Assembly (NCBI RefSeq): GCF_000003815.2
Contig: NC_049980.1
Location: 26,852,923-26,916,922 of the forward strand
Source of the DNA: Branchiostoma floridae
Lineage: Eukaryota > Chordata > Leptocardii > Amphioxiformes > Branchiostomatidae
Direction of reading: 5' to 3'
DNA: 64,000 bases
Part shown: positions 11,101-21,444 of the stretch, piece by piece
How the letters are laid out: every line of letters begins with the position of its first letter
Numbering within the stretch: the first letter of the stretch is position 1
The notes under the pieces: generated by a model
What the model was told of the DNA's origin: nothing
Seen by the model: only the letters and a program-made list of their open reading frames with translations
Database searches by the model: none
Program-made: the position numbers and the translations under genes

Positions 11101-13287
11101 CCGCAATCGCCCCACCTTCTCTGGATGGATAGTAATACCAACTGATTGAAACAAGTCCCAAGATCAAGTTTATAGACCACAGCACTGTACACAGAGCTGA
11201 ATGGCAAAAATCCAAAAATAGCAATTGCTGTCAAATATATAGAGAATAATGTCCACCAACATAATCATAAGCTTTGAAATTCCTTCAAAGAAAGACTGAA
11301 AAAACAGTTACAATGCCACAGTTACAGTCACTATCAGAATTTTTGGTCTTCAGAATTAAAGAAAAAAAAACATGACCTCAAGCATTACAAATTAAATAGG
11401 CTACAAAACAAGGCAATTTCCAGGATTAAAACAAAGTTATTCCAAATTCTGAATTTAAAAGATGCTTGAAGTGAGCAGGCAAATTTAATTGAAATCATCC
11501 ATGGAGTTCTTATCCATGCAATTCTTCCATGTTACAACCTATGGTCAGGTGGGCTCAGACTAATGGTATTGTTTCATGCAAATATCTAAGTGATATGTAC
11601 CACCACAGTGAACATAGTGACCACCTGGCAAACTTACACTGTGGTGCATGAAAACAAACTTTTAGACAATGCTTAATAATTGACCCTTCCAGCCGAACGC
11701 CATATCGAACAAATAGAACCCCCTATTCTATTTCGAATGCTCGGTCAAAAACAGCCCTTGTGAGACAGGAATGGACTAAGAAAAATGCTTTGCCTTTTTT
11801 TGTTTTGCCGCGGCCATGTTTCTGCAACTTGCGCCGTTTTTGACCGAGGTTTTGAAATATAACCCGAGATCGAACAAGGGGCTTCGACTGGAAGGGTCCA
11901 TTGTGATTGCATGCAATTGCAAAAGACATAACCGTAGTGTATACGATTGTATCATGTCTACTTGCAAAAGCGTGTTTTTCTTGAGCCACTGTACATGTAC
12001 CAGGGTCTGAACTGGTCACCATGTCCACTGTAACTGTACTTTTGGTGTCAGAATCACTCTCAGAACAACAAATGCTCAGAACCACATTTTGATTGAGATT
12101 GATGTGGTCTAAGAGAAATGTTATATTACCCACCACAAGTGGCCAGTTTACCCTGACTACAGCCTCGCTCTTGTGCCAGGAGGCCAGGAAGGTGGTGAAG
12201 ACTGCCAGGGTGAGGATGAAGATGGTGAGGGAGATCCACTCAAAAGCTTTCATCTGTTCCCAGCCGTATGGAGGTGCTGTGACCTCTGCTATGATGAAGC
12301 CTGCAAGGCTCAGTATCTGCATAGGAGTAAAAATAAATGTAAAGGGGAAGTCTCATAGACTATTTGATGCTGTGGGTACAGTGGGCTCTAACCCAGTAAC
12401 AGAGAAGTAGGAGTGTTCATTTTTTAGCTACTCTCCAAGCAGAGGTCGAGTCGCGGAGATATACTAGTAGTTGAAAAAAAATACTCCTGGGAGGAGCGGC
12501 TCTGTATTTTTTCGACTACTAGTATATCTCCGCGACTCGACCTCTGCTTGGAGAGTAGCTAAAAANNNNNNNNNNNNNNNNNNNNNNNNNNNNNNNNNNN
12601 NNNNNNNNNNNNNNNNNNNNNNNNNNNNNNNNNNNNNNNNNNNNNNNNNNNNNNNNNNNNNNNNNGGGGGGCTGTTATCCGTGTTCTACAGCGGCTCTGT
12701 ATTTTTTCGGGTCTAGTATATCTCCGCGACTCGACCTCTGCTGGGAGAGTATGTAGAAAGGTTCTCGAAGGCCCTTGATCAGAGGGAGGAGAACCTAGGA
12801 TTGAGATTAATTGACCACTCACACCACAGGTAGCCAGCTACAACACACCACAGTTGGTCAGCAGGCTATCACAGTAGCGAATCAGGTACTTAGTGGTCAC
12901 TGTTATGGGTTCAAAAAATATAGTTGGGGGTCTTTAACCAATCATGGTAGGGTGTAATTACCTCCTGCTGATCATGCTGCTGTTCTATTGGTGGAGTTTT
13001 TTGCCCACTAGAAGGGGCAAAATTGAGAAGAGTTCCTATGTCATCCTGCCAGACCCGGCTGCACGATAGATACTTGAGATCGGGCTGGGGTTTGGTAACC
13101 AGGCTAGCTACACTCCTTTGTCAGCTTTTCACTGTAGGATCTGCTTGGAGATTAGGTTATACATGATGCAAATCATACACAAACAGAGAAACAGTGTTCT
13201 CACCATTTGTACCACTTTGAGCACTCCCAAACCAGACTTGAGGAAGTTGAGATCTACAGCAGGAGGGCCCCACCCGTTCTGCTCCAT
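8052..13287 (-). CDS. MARVEL-domain four-transmembrane protein, gene A (plasmolipin/CMTM-like)
   Basis: Coding exons in transcript order are: exon 1 13204-13287 (28 codons), exon 2 12134-12316 (61), one of four alternative exons 3 (see separate entries), and the last exon 8052-8183 (43 codons plus stop). All junctions are phase 0. Any single exon 3 gives a protein of 170-172 aa, a normal MARVEL length. Exon 1 holds the N-terminus and the start of TM1 (DLNFLKSGLGVLKVVQM). Exon 2 completes TM1, then gives TM2 (WISLTIFILTLAVFTTFL) and a WPLV motif typical of the family. Exon 3 is TM3, and the last exon is TM4 plus a basic, Tyr/Pro-rich tail ending EPYS. MARVEL proteins act in membrane apposition and vesicle trafficking. 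The closest subgroup cannot be settled by eye. In this copy one alternative exon has lost its acceptor. Confidence 0.78.
8560..8679 (-). CDS. Gene A alternative TM3 exon delta (DFVHSGLC type)
   Basis: It is 120 bp and 40 codons, with acceptor ttccag, donor GTAAGA, and phase 0 at both ends. It encodes DFVHSGLCFLLWAVNFIL followed by a basic, Trp-rich loop. It is the most diverged of the four TM3 exons and the only one without a clear inverted relic downstream. Confidence 0.75.
9213..9326 (-). CDS. Gene A alternative TM3 exon gamma
   Basis: It is 114 bp and 38 codons, with acceptor tttttcag, donor GTAAGA, and phase 0-0. It starts DFCHSALCTVLWSINLIL, then GLVSISWYWLPEEPGAIVDT. The inverted relic downstream (about 9146-9180) is partly deleted relative to copy B. 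Confidence 0.75.
9690..10554. other. Copy A-specific insertion between TM3 exons beta and gamma
   Basis: Sequence from about 9690 to the gap at 10381-10554 has no counterpart in copy B, where the flanks are close together near 22975-23050. I recognise no coding sequence or repeat family in it. The gap removes the 5' part of the relic next to exon beta. Confidence 0.5.
10381..10554. other. Assembly gap (N)
   Basis: There are 174 undetermined bases inside the intron below exon beta of gene A. Confidence 1.
10615..10728 (-). CDS. Gene A alternative TM3 exon beta
   Basis: It is 114 bp and 38 codons, with acceptor tttcag, donor GTGAGA, and phase 0-0. It starts DFCHSALCTVLWSINLIL, then ALVITSDYGPGDLLGAIIAT. 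The tail differs from alpha and gamma, so exon choice would change mainly the loop between TM3 and TM4. Confidence 0.75.
11004..11050 (+). other. Inverted TM3-exon relic below exon alpha (gene A)
   Basis: The plus strand reads cag then ATTTTTGCCACTCATCTC, a near copy of the 5' edge of the TM3 exons, which lie on the minus strand. In the pre-mRNA it is complementary to the start of exon alpha and lies about 50 nt past its donor. Confidence 0.7.
11096..11212 (-). CDS. Gene A alternative TM3 exon alpha, acceptor damaged
   Basis: It is 117 bp and 39 codons if used, with an open frame and an intact GTAAGA donor. Where copy B has TTTTTCAG before GATTTTTGCC, copy A reads TTTTTG, because two bases (CA on the coding strand) are missing. 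No AG acceptor remains at the exon edge. The exon is therefore probably skipped in gene A. Confidence 0.65.
11683..11899. mobile_element. MITE insertion in gene A intron, with an empty site in gene B
   Basis: The ends ACCCTTCCAG and CTGGAAGGGT bound 217 bp, flanked by ATTG at 11679-11682 and 11900-11903. Copy B has the uninterrupted site with one ATTG at 24233-24236. The element therefore inserted after the duplication. The superfamily is unresolved. Confidence 0.8.
12423..12760. mobile_element. Palindromic TIR element in gene A intron
   Basis: 12423-12482 and 12506-12565 are near-perfect reverse complements (TACTCTCCAAGCAGAGGTCG and onward). A third, partly matching arm lies at about 12690-12760 beyond the gap. 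It is absent from copy B. The terminal motif CTCCAAGCAGAGGT also forms the ends of the element at 57164-57369, so both probably belong to one MITE superfamily. Confidence 0.7.
12566..12665. other. Assembly gap (N)
   Basis: There are exactly 100 N, directly after a long palindrome. The gap may reflect failure to assemble the palindrome. Confidence 1.
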
Positions 13288-13568
13288 GGTGATGGTGTGA
13301 TGTTGGTACTCAAGATGACCTGGAAATCCTGGAACTATGTAAGGAAATATTTACTTGTAAGTTCAAACAAGTCTGATCTCAACAAGGGTAAAATTTGAAC
13401 CTGTCATGACCATTTTGATACTGTAAACCACCAAATGCGAAGAAATCTTTTAAGTAGTGACTAGTAAATTATTTGGGAAACTCCGGCATAACGTCAACAG
13501 TCTTAGATCCTGACTCTACGTGACGATATAACCAGTTCGCAGCGTGAACATATACTTTAGATACTTAC

Positions 13569-13680
13569 CTATCATTAACAGCTTCTTTAACGCCTTGATA
13601 TGACACTGTCACTCCATTTGGAAAGTACGACAAGTTCACAAGCTCCACGCATACACAGTCACCCGGAAGTATAAACAGGA
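13569..13680 (-). other. Probable 5' untranslated exon of gene A
   Basis: A strong donor (G|GTAAGTAT on the minus strand, exon edge at 13569) is conserved in copy B (edge at 25774). The ATG exon is preceded by a good acceptor (TTCCAG, exon edge 13328), so a spliced leader exon is expected. Its 5' end is not defined; 13680 is approximate. Confidence 0.45.
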
Positions 13681-13987
13681 CCCCTGACCTCCCTGAGCCC
13701 TACCACCGTCAAGGTAGAGCTGTAAATCATTAGCGAAATGATAGGGGACTCTTTTGTTTCAGGGAAAATTTCATGGCTATGTCACACTGGCTTGAATTTG
13801 TTGGAGGGTAACGTTAGTCCCTTTATAAATAAAATCCCATGTATGAAGGTGACAAAAATGCTTCCAAGACCTTAAACCTCTGTAAAATCAAGAAAGTTCT
13901 TAGTCATATAGAATTGAATTGAACCTCCTTCAATAGTAAAATTAAGTTTTTTTGCAAATGTCAAACTATCCAAATGAGTTCAAACTA

Positions 13988-14890
13988 GAGTTCGGCGACC
14001 TCTTACCTCCATGAATATTTAGAGCTTTTGTTAATTTCATGCAAATGACTTAACATCAACATGATTTATGCATGGTGTTGTTCATCATTGAATAACGTAA
14101 TCATTAAGTTGTTTTGCAATTTTTGCATCAATTATGCAAATAAGTTCCTCATTTGCATATTTCATATGTGCATATGTTCCACCGATTATAATTAACAAGT
14201 GTTACATTTATCGAAGTCCAATTATTGCAACAATTGAATTATACAACTTCCTCATTAATTATGCAAATTAAGTCCTCATTTGCATAAAATGCATATCATT
14301 ATCAACATCTTTGCCCAAGCTACCTGCATACCTAAAATGCAGGCAATCCATCGTTCCTTTCTGCAGTTATCCTCTTTGGAGTGTCTTGACAAAAACGCCC
14401 CTGCAGTTCCACAATTAAATGTTAGGGAACTGAAACTCGCCCCACTTTATCATGACGCTAAAAGCTATCTACCACCCGGACCATATCACGTCCGGGACAA
14501 GAGATACATTGAAAAAACTGCTATGATAGAATATTTTCATTAATTATGCAAATGTACTCCTATTTTGCATAATTAGTATCTTATCTTGTACAATATTGTC
14601 TAAGGTACCTACATACCAAAAATCATGAAAATCCGTTGTTCCCTTCTTGAGTTATCCTCGTCAGAAGTTTTTGACAAAAATGCCCCTGCTATCCCAAAAC
14701 TAGACGCTAGGGGGCCCAAACTTATGTCAATTCTTCCTGAGCACAAGAGCTATCTAATACTCAAAAATGGTGACCATAGCATGTTCAGAACACCGAGATA
14801 GCAAAACCGGAAGTTGCGCTGCAGCTTGTTTACACACAGACACACAAACGCTGGGTAAAATATAACCTCCATGACATTTCATGGAGGCAA
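13988..14890. repeat. Interspersed repeat inserted in copy A upstream of gene A
   Basis: The segment begins gagttcggcgacctcttacc and ends tccatgacatttcatggagg. It holds at least two diverged internal units, each with runs such as aattatgcaaat and catttgcata, and with related text (gttatcctc...tttgacaaaaa.gcccctgc). Copy B lacks it between about 26230 and 26300. A related left end occurs at 34650-34680. The type is undetermined. Confidence 0.6.
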
Positions 14891-15741
14891 TTAGGAAAAC
14901 AAGGCAATACCTATAGTGTTCACGGTGTCAGGTAAAATTAGCTGCCTCTTTTAAGCGCCACATAAATGTATAATGATATTAACCTATGTAATTGGCTGCA
15001 CTTGGTACTGAATGCATACTGTCAATCGGGTATCATCAGGGACAGCTCGCGTGTATGCTACATCGGCACTACACATGTGAGCTCAACCTGGTACTGGTAA
15101 TTCAATAATATATGAGAACTGTCTCTTGTGCAGACAGTGCGACGTACATGTTATTAGCTGTCCCTGGTACAAAGATTGAGCTCGAGAGGGCCACAGACAT
15201 GTGTTTATCATAATTTGAGCAATTTTTGTACCAATCGCTTAGAATATGTTACTTGTCGTGGCACCACAGACATGTTAGCTTTCCGTCGTACTGACAGTGA
15301 AAAAACACGCTAATGTTGCCTATGGTGCCGATGTGCATATAGATGTCATAAACGGTAACCGTGTTAACAGAGACAATGATCGATGATAGCACTGTCCATG
15401 AGCTAAGTGATACGTGTCTTTGAACTAAGTGATGCGCCTGCAATCATGGCTATATGACGCTATATTTTATGTTTTAATATTCAGCCTATATAGTTCATAG
15501 CAAGAAATTTCTTATCTTCTTAATATGGGTTGTAGTAAAACGCGTCAGTATCCAATAAAAAAAACTTTTTTTTTCTCATAGTGAACCACATAAAATCCTA
15601 GGCAGATCGTGATTCAAGTAATTACAACAGTCAGCAAGGTAGGGCTGTCATGTAATTTGTCAATATCAAGAATAAAGGCAAATGTAATTATTCACTGCCA
15701 TGTACCAGTTTGGTCCATGTACATGTAGTGAACGCAATGAC
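14891..15741. other. Distal end of duplication copy A
   Basis: This stretch matches 26300-27124. It contains scattered copies of agctgtccctggta-type motifs. The corresponding frame that is open in copy B (26408-26818) is broken here, so I do not call a gene. Confidence 0.5.
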
Positions 15742-18603
15742 AGAATGTTAAGTGATGTGTCGATTAACATTCAGATTTGAAAAGGTCGTCGTCGGCTACA
15801 AGCCATTCATCTATCTTTAATCTCTAATGTTAACATAGCGCTAAACAGACACTTAACGTTATAGCCCGGTAAAACAGACGGTTTGTCAACTCTTACACGT
15901 GTGAAACTATGTAATGATTTCCAAGCACCATATAGTCGTAACGTTCTCTGATAGCCGGGATTCTCTGACAACTATCAGCGTGCATATAACAGAAAAGCCA
16001 GACGACTGGCTAAACAAGAAATCTTTTTAAAAAAGCTGTGCCTTGCCGCGTGGTAGGAATATCGTCAGGAAAAGGTAGGTCGGCACTTCAAGCCCGGCAA
16101 GGCAAAATGCTGTGCCTTGGCGTGCAGTAAGGATAATTTGCTTGTCTGCTAAATACGTATTATTAAAATTTTGACACTAGAAACCACGAAAATGAGAAAA
16201 TCTTACGATTATATTTGAAAGGCAACACTCTGAAAATACAAATGGCATTCTGTGCCCATCATCAACCCAAAATACGATCTTTTTCACGTGCACGTGTTTA
16301 CGGTATAGGCCGCATGTAGCCAGTCACAAGTATGCAAATGAGCTAACTATATTTAGTACCATGCAAACACCGCATGTGACCATGTTGGAACACGTTTTCA
16401 GCTGTGTTTGCCGACGAATTCCTGCCGTTAGGGAGAATTTGCGGCCTCAAAACTGATATCACAAGTGAAGCGAAGTTATAGTTGTTGTTTTACTTTCATT
16501 ATTTTGAAAGAACTTTGTAGCGTCATAGCGAGATCAACCGATATGTTTGGATGACATAGCGGCGCGGAAATATATGCTTCGACGGCGTGAATTTTGAGCA
16601 AAAATACCGCAGAATTATGGTTAGAAAACCCAAGGAGCTTTTATCCTTGGAAAAGCTTTTATTATTTCAGGGGTCCCTGGTCCAATTTAAAAGAAATAAT
16701 AAGTGTACCGTCCAAAATAAGAACGTAGCGGGTGGATTCTGCGGCTGAAAAAAATAAACGTAACTGTTACCTAAACATGCACTCTTGAAAATGCAGACCA
16801 AAAAGTCCCAAAGGTGGGTTTTCATGGTTCTGGTCGCATGACGAAAATATTCTTATATCAAATGGATGTTATAAAAAGGTAAAAGGACAATTGAAAAAAA
16901 AAAACTTTCACTAGGCGGGTTCGAACCGGGGTCGGCAGTGTACCACCTCGTATTAACAGGTATCCAAATCTAAGGCATAACTTGAATACGTCCGTTCATT
17001 CCAAGATTCAAAGATTCTAATGTCTAATCCTCCGAAAAATGTCTAAACAACTGTTACTTATGTGAAAAGTTTGTAATGAGACGAGAGCCTGGCAAAATAA
17101 TGTCGGGAAAGGCATGTTACAAGCTCTGATTGGCTGGCTGGAATCTCGGTGTGTCAATAGCCTGTTTAGGCTATAGGCACACTCAGTGTGTCAATAGCCA
17201 CAGCGATATAACAAAATGATCCTAAATATTATCTATTGCGACTTCTCGTGTGACGTTTTGAGCTGGCGCTCTCCTAAACTCACGTTAGCGTTTTGCTGCG
17301 GTCTCGGAAGGCCTCTCCAACGTTTTGATGACGTCATGGCTACTTATATATTCACATACAATTTATTAGCCTGATTTGGAAATTGTTTCATCTTTATGAA
17401 TAGCTAATGCAATTCTTGTTGCGAGATAATGCACTTGATTTTATGTCACTCCAAATGAATTTGGAATTTTACCATACAAACGCTTCATTTATTCAATGTA
17501 ACCAAATATTAAATGCTTTTAGAACCGACCGCAAACAGAAACAAATACGTAAAATGGACGGTTTAAAATTCAACAGGGATGTACCATTGTCTGCCTGAGC
17601 CGTCAAACTTGTCCATGAGAAAGGCGATTTGGAAGGGCCTTTGGAAGGGGCTTTGGAAGGGCTGGGTTAAAAGGTCCGTCCATTGATCCATGGAAAAAAG
17701 CTGGCGTAAAGCCTTGCCTGGCGGCAAGGCAAAAAGCCAAACGTTAAGATCGTCTACTCGACATCTACTTGGATATAAAATCTGTAATTTTAAAGAGTGT
17801 AGGTAGATGGCGTCAATAGAGGTGGGTATAATGATACTTCGCAGACGAGCAGAAAGAGCCTATTCCATGACTGTTGTTCTTATATTTAATGAGATTTGTC
17901 TCTCTAGTAAGCACAAGTATGAGAACTGTGCAACTGTACAATACGGTTTAAAGTGCACAGAAGGAGGAATCTGGCTGTAGATAAATGAGATGTTACATGA
18001 GCAATGTAGATTTTTTATCCTAAGTTTTTTTGGACGAAAACATTACTAACGTTATCATAATTCTAAAAAAGACAGGTGAAAATGACAAGAATGATCTACC
18101 TGTGAATTAAAGATGGAGCCGTATTTACTTGCAGGATAGTAACGTGCTACTATTAAAAATATCGGAAACGTCCAATGGTTACCAATTTCTCTGTAAATAT
18201 TAGTCGCCTTGTAGGTCCTAGTAGTGTAGTAGAATAATCTAGTGTATCGACATCTCTTTAGCGACATGTGTTGTTAATCATTTACCCGCCAGGCACGCGA
18301 GTCTACGATATTGGGTCACGCTGTCGCCATACATTTTCGACAACATTGTTATCTTTCGAATTCTCTCAGACAATTTTGTAAGTCTCTACTTCTTGGCACC
18401 CGGATCTGACTTGCTAAAAATTGAATGTATCAAAAATAAATAAGATAGTTAGTAAATTTGACCCGAAAAAAATCCAATGGAATGAGAACGCCACAGTGTT
18501 CAATACATGCTGGCAGCCTGATTCCTGTAGTAAAGCATTCTCGGCTAACAAAGATGAGGATAGGCATTGTACATCTGACGACAGCTGCTTTACTCTGAGA
18601 CGA
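15742..18603. other. Spacer between the duplication copies
   Basis: I see no gene. Short features are a hairpin in gccttgcctggcggcaaggc near 17714, a repeated ttggaagggg block at 17628-17660, and a tRNA T-arm-like string (ggttcgaacc) at about 16918-16930 without a tRNA fold. CpG-containing sequence near 16270-16640 could be promoter-like, but nothing decides it. Confidence 0.45.
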
Positions 18604-18639
18604 CACTTTGGCAGGCCGGGCGTATCAAAAATATTTGGT

Positions 18640-19835
18640 TGACGGGTTAATGAGTAATGGCTGACCTTAGTACGATTTTAGACTGTATGTACGTTCTTCG
18701 CTCCAGATCGATAGCAAAAGGTCACACCAGTTGTGTTCGATGTTTGTTTAAAGTCAGCACTTATCAAATCCTGTATGTACGTTACGTAATTTGCATAATG
18801 GGTTTACGGCAACACAAAAAGAGTCAAAGAGGTTATGGGCTTGAGTTTGTCCATATGTGTCAAACGAGACTCAGACGAAACAGACTCAGGACATTTTGGG
18901 GATAAGTTGTTCATGTATCGTACAAAATCTAACGTTACGTTGAATATCAACCTTAACACATTATCTGATGAATGTTCTCACAGATTAAATGTGATGTCAT
19001 TATCTGCAATACGGTATAACATCGATCAAACTCGCGGTAGCATCCTAGGGCCTTCTTTATCTACATGCAGAAATTAGAATGTAAGACTCCCCCGCCCGCT
19101 AAATATTGCATTTTAGGGTTTTATTATTTTATTGTTCACAACAATCATTGAAGTTACAATTCTTTTATGAACAATATCAATGTATTAAAAAGTCTTAAGT
19201 TACACTAATGTATCAAATGGAAGTTATGGTTGGTGATAAAAGATTTACTAAGTAAATATTTCGTTAAATCAATGTAAAATTTGGATAATACTCCAGTTCT
19301 TTCAAGACAAAAATGATGCAGCGTGCAACACATAAAGGATATGAAGATACAGTTTCTCACAGATGATAAAGTATCTTCTGATCCATCTAACAAGCATAGG
19401 TAGCTGAATGTTCAACATCACGGAGATTCGTATGTAACAATCAATCATACGTTGTCATTCTAAAGGTCTCAGCTTAACCTTCTCCCTGCTGTATAACTCT
19501 GTAACCAATACAAATCTGGTGCCAAATGCTTAGCTTAGTAGAGAGGGGGTTAAATAGCATCACCATAAGCCGAGCGATCGCGATGATGTCATGGTGACGC
19601 AGTGGTAGGAAAAAAGCAGGTGTTTTGTAAAACACTGAGTTACATATTAATCAGTAATTTGATTCGCTAATTTACATATATATTTTTAATACAATCAACT
19701 GACGTCCTGGTAGGCACCAGCCATCGATTACCCATGATGTAAACAATAACAGCGATAGCTCGTATTAGCATAGCACTTTAGACACAGGATTTTGAGGCTG
19801 TAGTATAAACGTTACAGGTCAGACAACAAGAGTTG
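18640..19835. other. Intergenic part of duplication copy B
   Basis: Counterpart of 5250-6549. The same small open frames occur, with indels, and there is no recognisable gene. Confidence 0.5.
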
Positions 19836-19943
19836 AAGCCTGGAGTCCAGCCTTGTGCTTTGGTTGCTCCCCAAATGTATGCTTGTTGGCAGAAGTGTAC
19901 CCATGGGAGGGATTAAAGCAGCAACAAGGCTGGACTCCAGGCT
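19836..19943. mobile_element. Short MITE with AGCCTGGAGTCC ends (copy B)
   Basis: Same element as 6550-6657, with the same 9-10 bp flanking direct repeat (CAAGAGTTG). Confidence 0.7.
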
Positions 19944-20614
19944 ACAAGAGTTGGTTATGAAGAATCATTCGGTGGATATAGGAGCTAACAAGGTCTCATG
20001 TCACCATACACATCTGGGGGTGGACAAAAATAATTCATCATTGATCAAAAGATGAAAATCACCATAGTTATACCAATGAAATATATCTTCAACATGAAGC
20101 ACCTTTTGTTTAATATATTACGACTGTAATGATACCTGTACCTCCAATATAAGAGATTCCTACTATTTCTTGTTACAGTTTTCCTAACTTGGTCTAAACG
20201 TGATGATGTAAAGATATACTAGTACAGAAATTCAACATTGCAACAATTTATCCTCAACAACCATGAGGCAGCAGGGTGTCTACATGTTGTTAAATAAACA
20301 AGAAATACTGGCCATTTTTATACATAACTACACCTGGTCCTATAAACATCCACTTTAAGTGAAATACTGACATTTATCATAACTCCATCAGATTAAACAC
20401 CAAAAGTCCAACAAGTGATCGTAGGTAACATACTCTGTGACATGATGGTTTCTGCCACATCAGTTGCAACAATATAATATACATAATAAGTCCAATAATA
20501 AAAAAAATTGGGAATCAGTAAATACTAGTATGCGAATTTTTGAATATGTAGAGTCTGTGCATGTTAATATTTCTTCCTGTGTGTCATGCTGTTTGGAACA
20601 GTTAATATGCATTG

Positions 20615-21152
20615 GGCCACAGCAAGTAAATTTTATGGATAACATCCTCTGCAGACTGCAAAAATAGTGCGATAGGGCAAAAAAAAACAAGATGGGTGAA
20701 AAAAAACAAGATGGCTACATTTTCAAAAATAGGCACCATAAAGTTGTAATGAATGTAGTAACAAGAATTAAAGGAACAAAACATGGTATTAGAGCCAACA
20801 AGGCATTCATTCCTGTTTTCAAGACATGTACTGGTGTGGTAAAAGTGACACTAGTGTGGTAGACTGACATCACCAACAAAGTTGGTAATCAAACTCATGG
20901 CTTCCATATTGGTGTCACTTTTACAACTATCCAATAAGTTTAATTATTACAACTACAGTCCTGGGTACCTTGCAAGTGTCACTTCTACAAGTACAATAAT
21001 TAGGCTACAACAGAACATATTTCCTCATTTTGGTACTTTATCGTCATGTTGACCATTCCTGCAGAAGAAAATTTTTTTTTTGTTTTTTTCTGAAATCAGG
21101 CAAAAATTAATGAGCCTGCTGATGTCATCCATAAAATCTACTTGCTGTGGCC
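20615..21152. mobile_element. PIF/Harbinger-like MITE, family 1, copy 2
   Basis: Duplicate of the element at 7353. The right flank is TTA; the left flank is TTG, a decayed target. It sits about 160 bp beyond the gene B stop codon, as in copy A. Confidence 0.85.
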
Positions 21153-21312
21153 TTATTGTTATAAAAACACAAGAAGAATAGCTTAGATCATAATATGATG
21201 TTACATTATCAAGCTAATTGTACATCTTAGTTAGTCAACAGGTTACCGTCGGAATGAAAACATATTCCTTGTACTAGTGTTTTTCTTGAAGAAAGTTGTG
21301 TTGACCTATTGT

Positions 21313-21444
21313 CTAAGAGTACGGCTCTGTTCCCAGGTGCTGGTAGTGGTACGGTATGGTTGGCGTGGGGCTGAAGAGGTGCCAGCGTCGATACGACATC
21401 CGCACGGTCGCCCAGAACGTCACCAAGGAAATAATCGCCAGAAC
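21313..21444 (-). CDS. Gene B last coding exon (TM4 and tail)
   Basis: Acceptor cctcag, then VLAIISLVTFWATV, a basic juxtamembrane stretch and a tail ending EPYS before TAG. It encodes the same product as the gene A exon. Confidence 0.8.
   Translation of the reverse strand, partial: VLAIISLVTFWATVRMSYRRWHLFSPTPTIPYHYQHLGTEPYS

Larger units (their letters stand above)
5214..15741. repeat. Tandem segmental duplication, copy A
   Basis: This segment aligns colinearly with 18604-27124, in the same orientation, through exons, introns and intergenic sequence. The shared sequence starts at cactttggcaggccgggc and ends at gtgaacgcaatgac. Copy A is longer because of insertions at about 5700-5810, 9690-10554, 11683-11899, 12423-12760 and 13988-14890. 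Divergence looks like a few percent by eye. Confidence 0.95.

Noticed and set aside
11096-11234. Alternative frame of exon alpha (GFLPFSSVYSAVVYKL)
   Set aside because: It would need a shifted donor in exon 2; the DFCHSALC frame is shared by all TM3 exons and fits the MARVEL fold.
16905-16950. tRNA-like GGTTCGAACC on the minus strand followed by a T-run
   Set aside because: The T-arm stem does not close properly and no acceptor partner or D-arm is found about 70 nt away.
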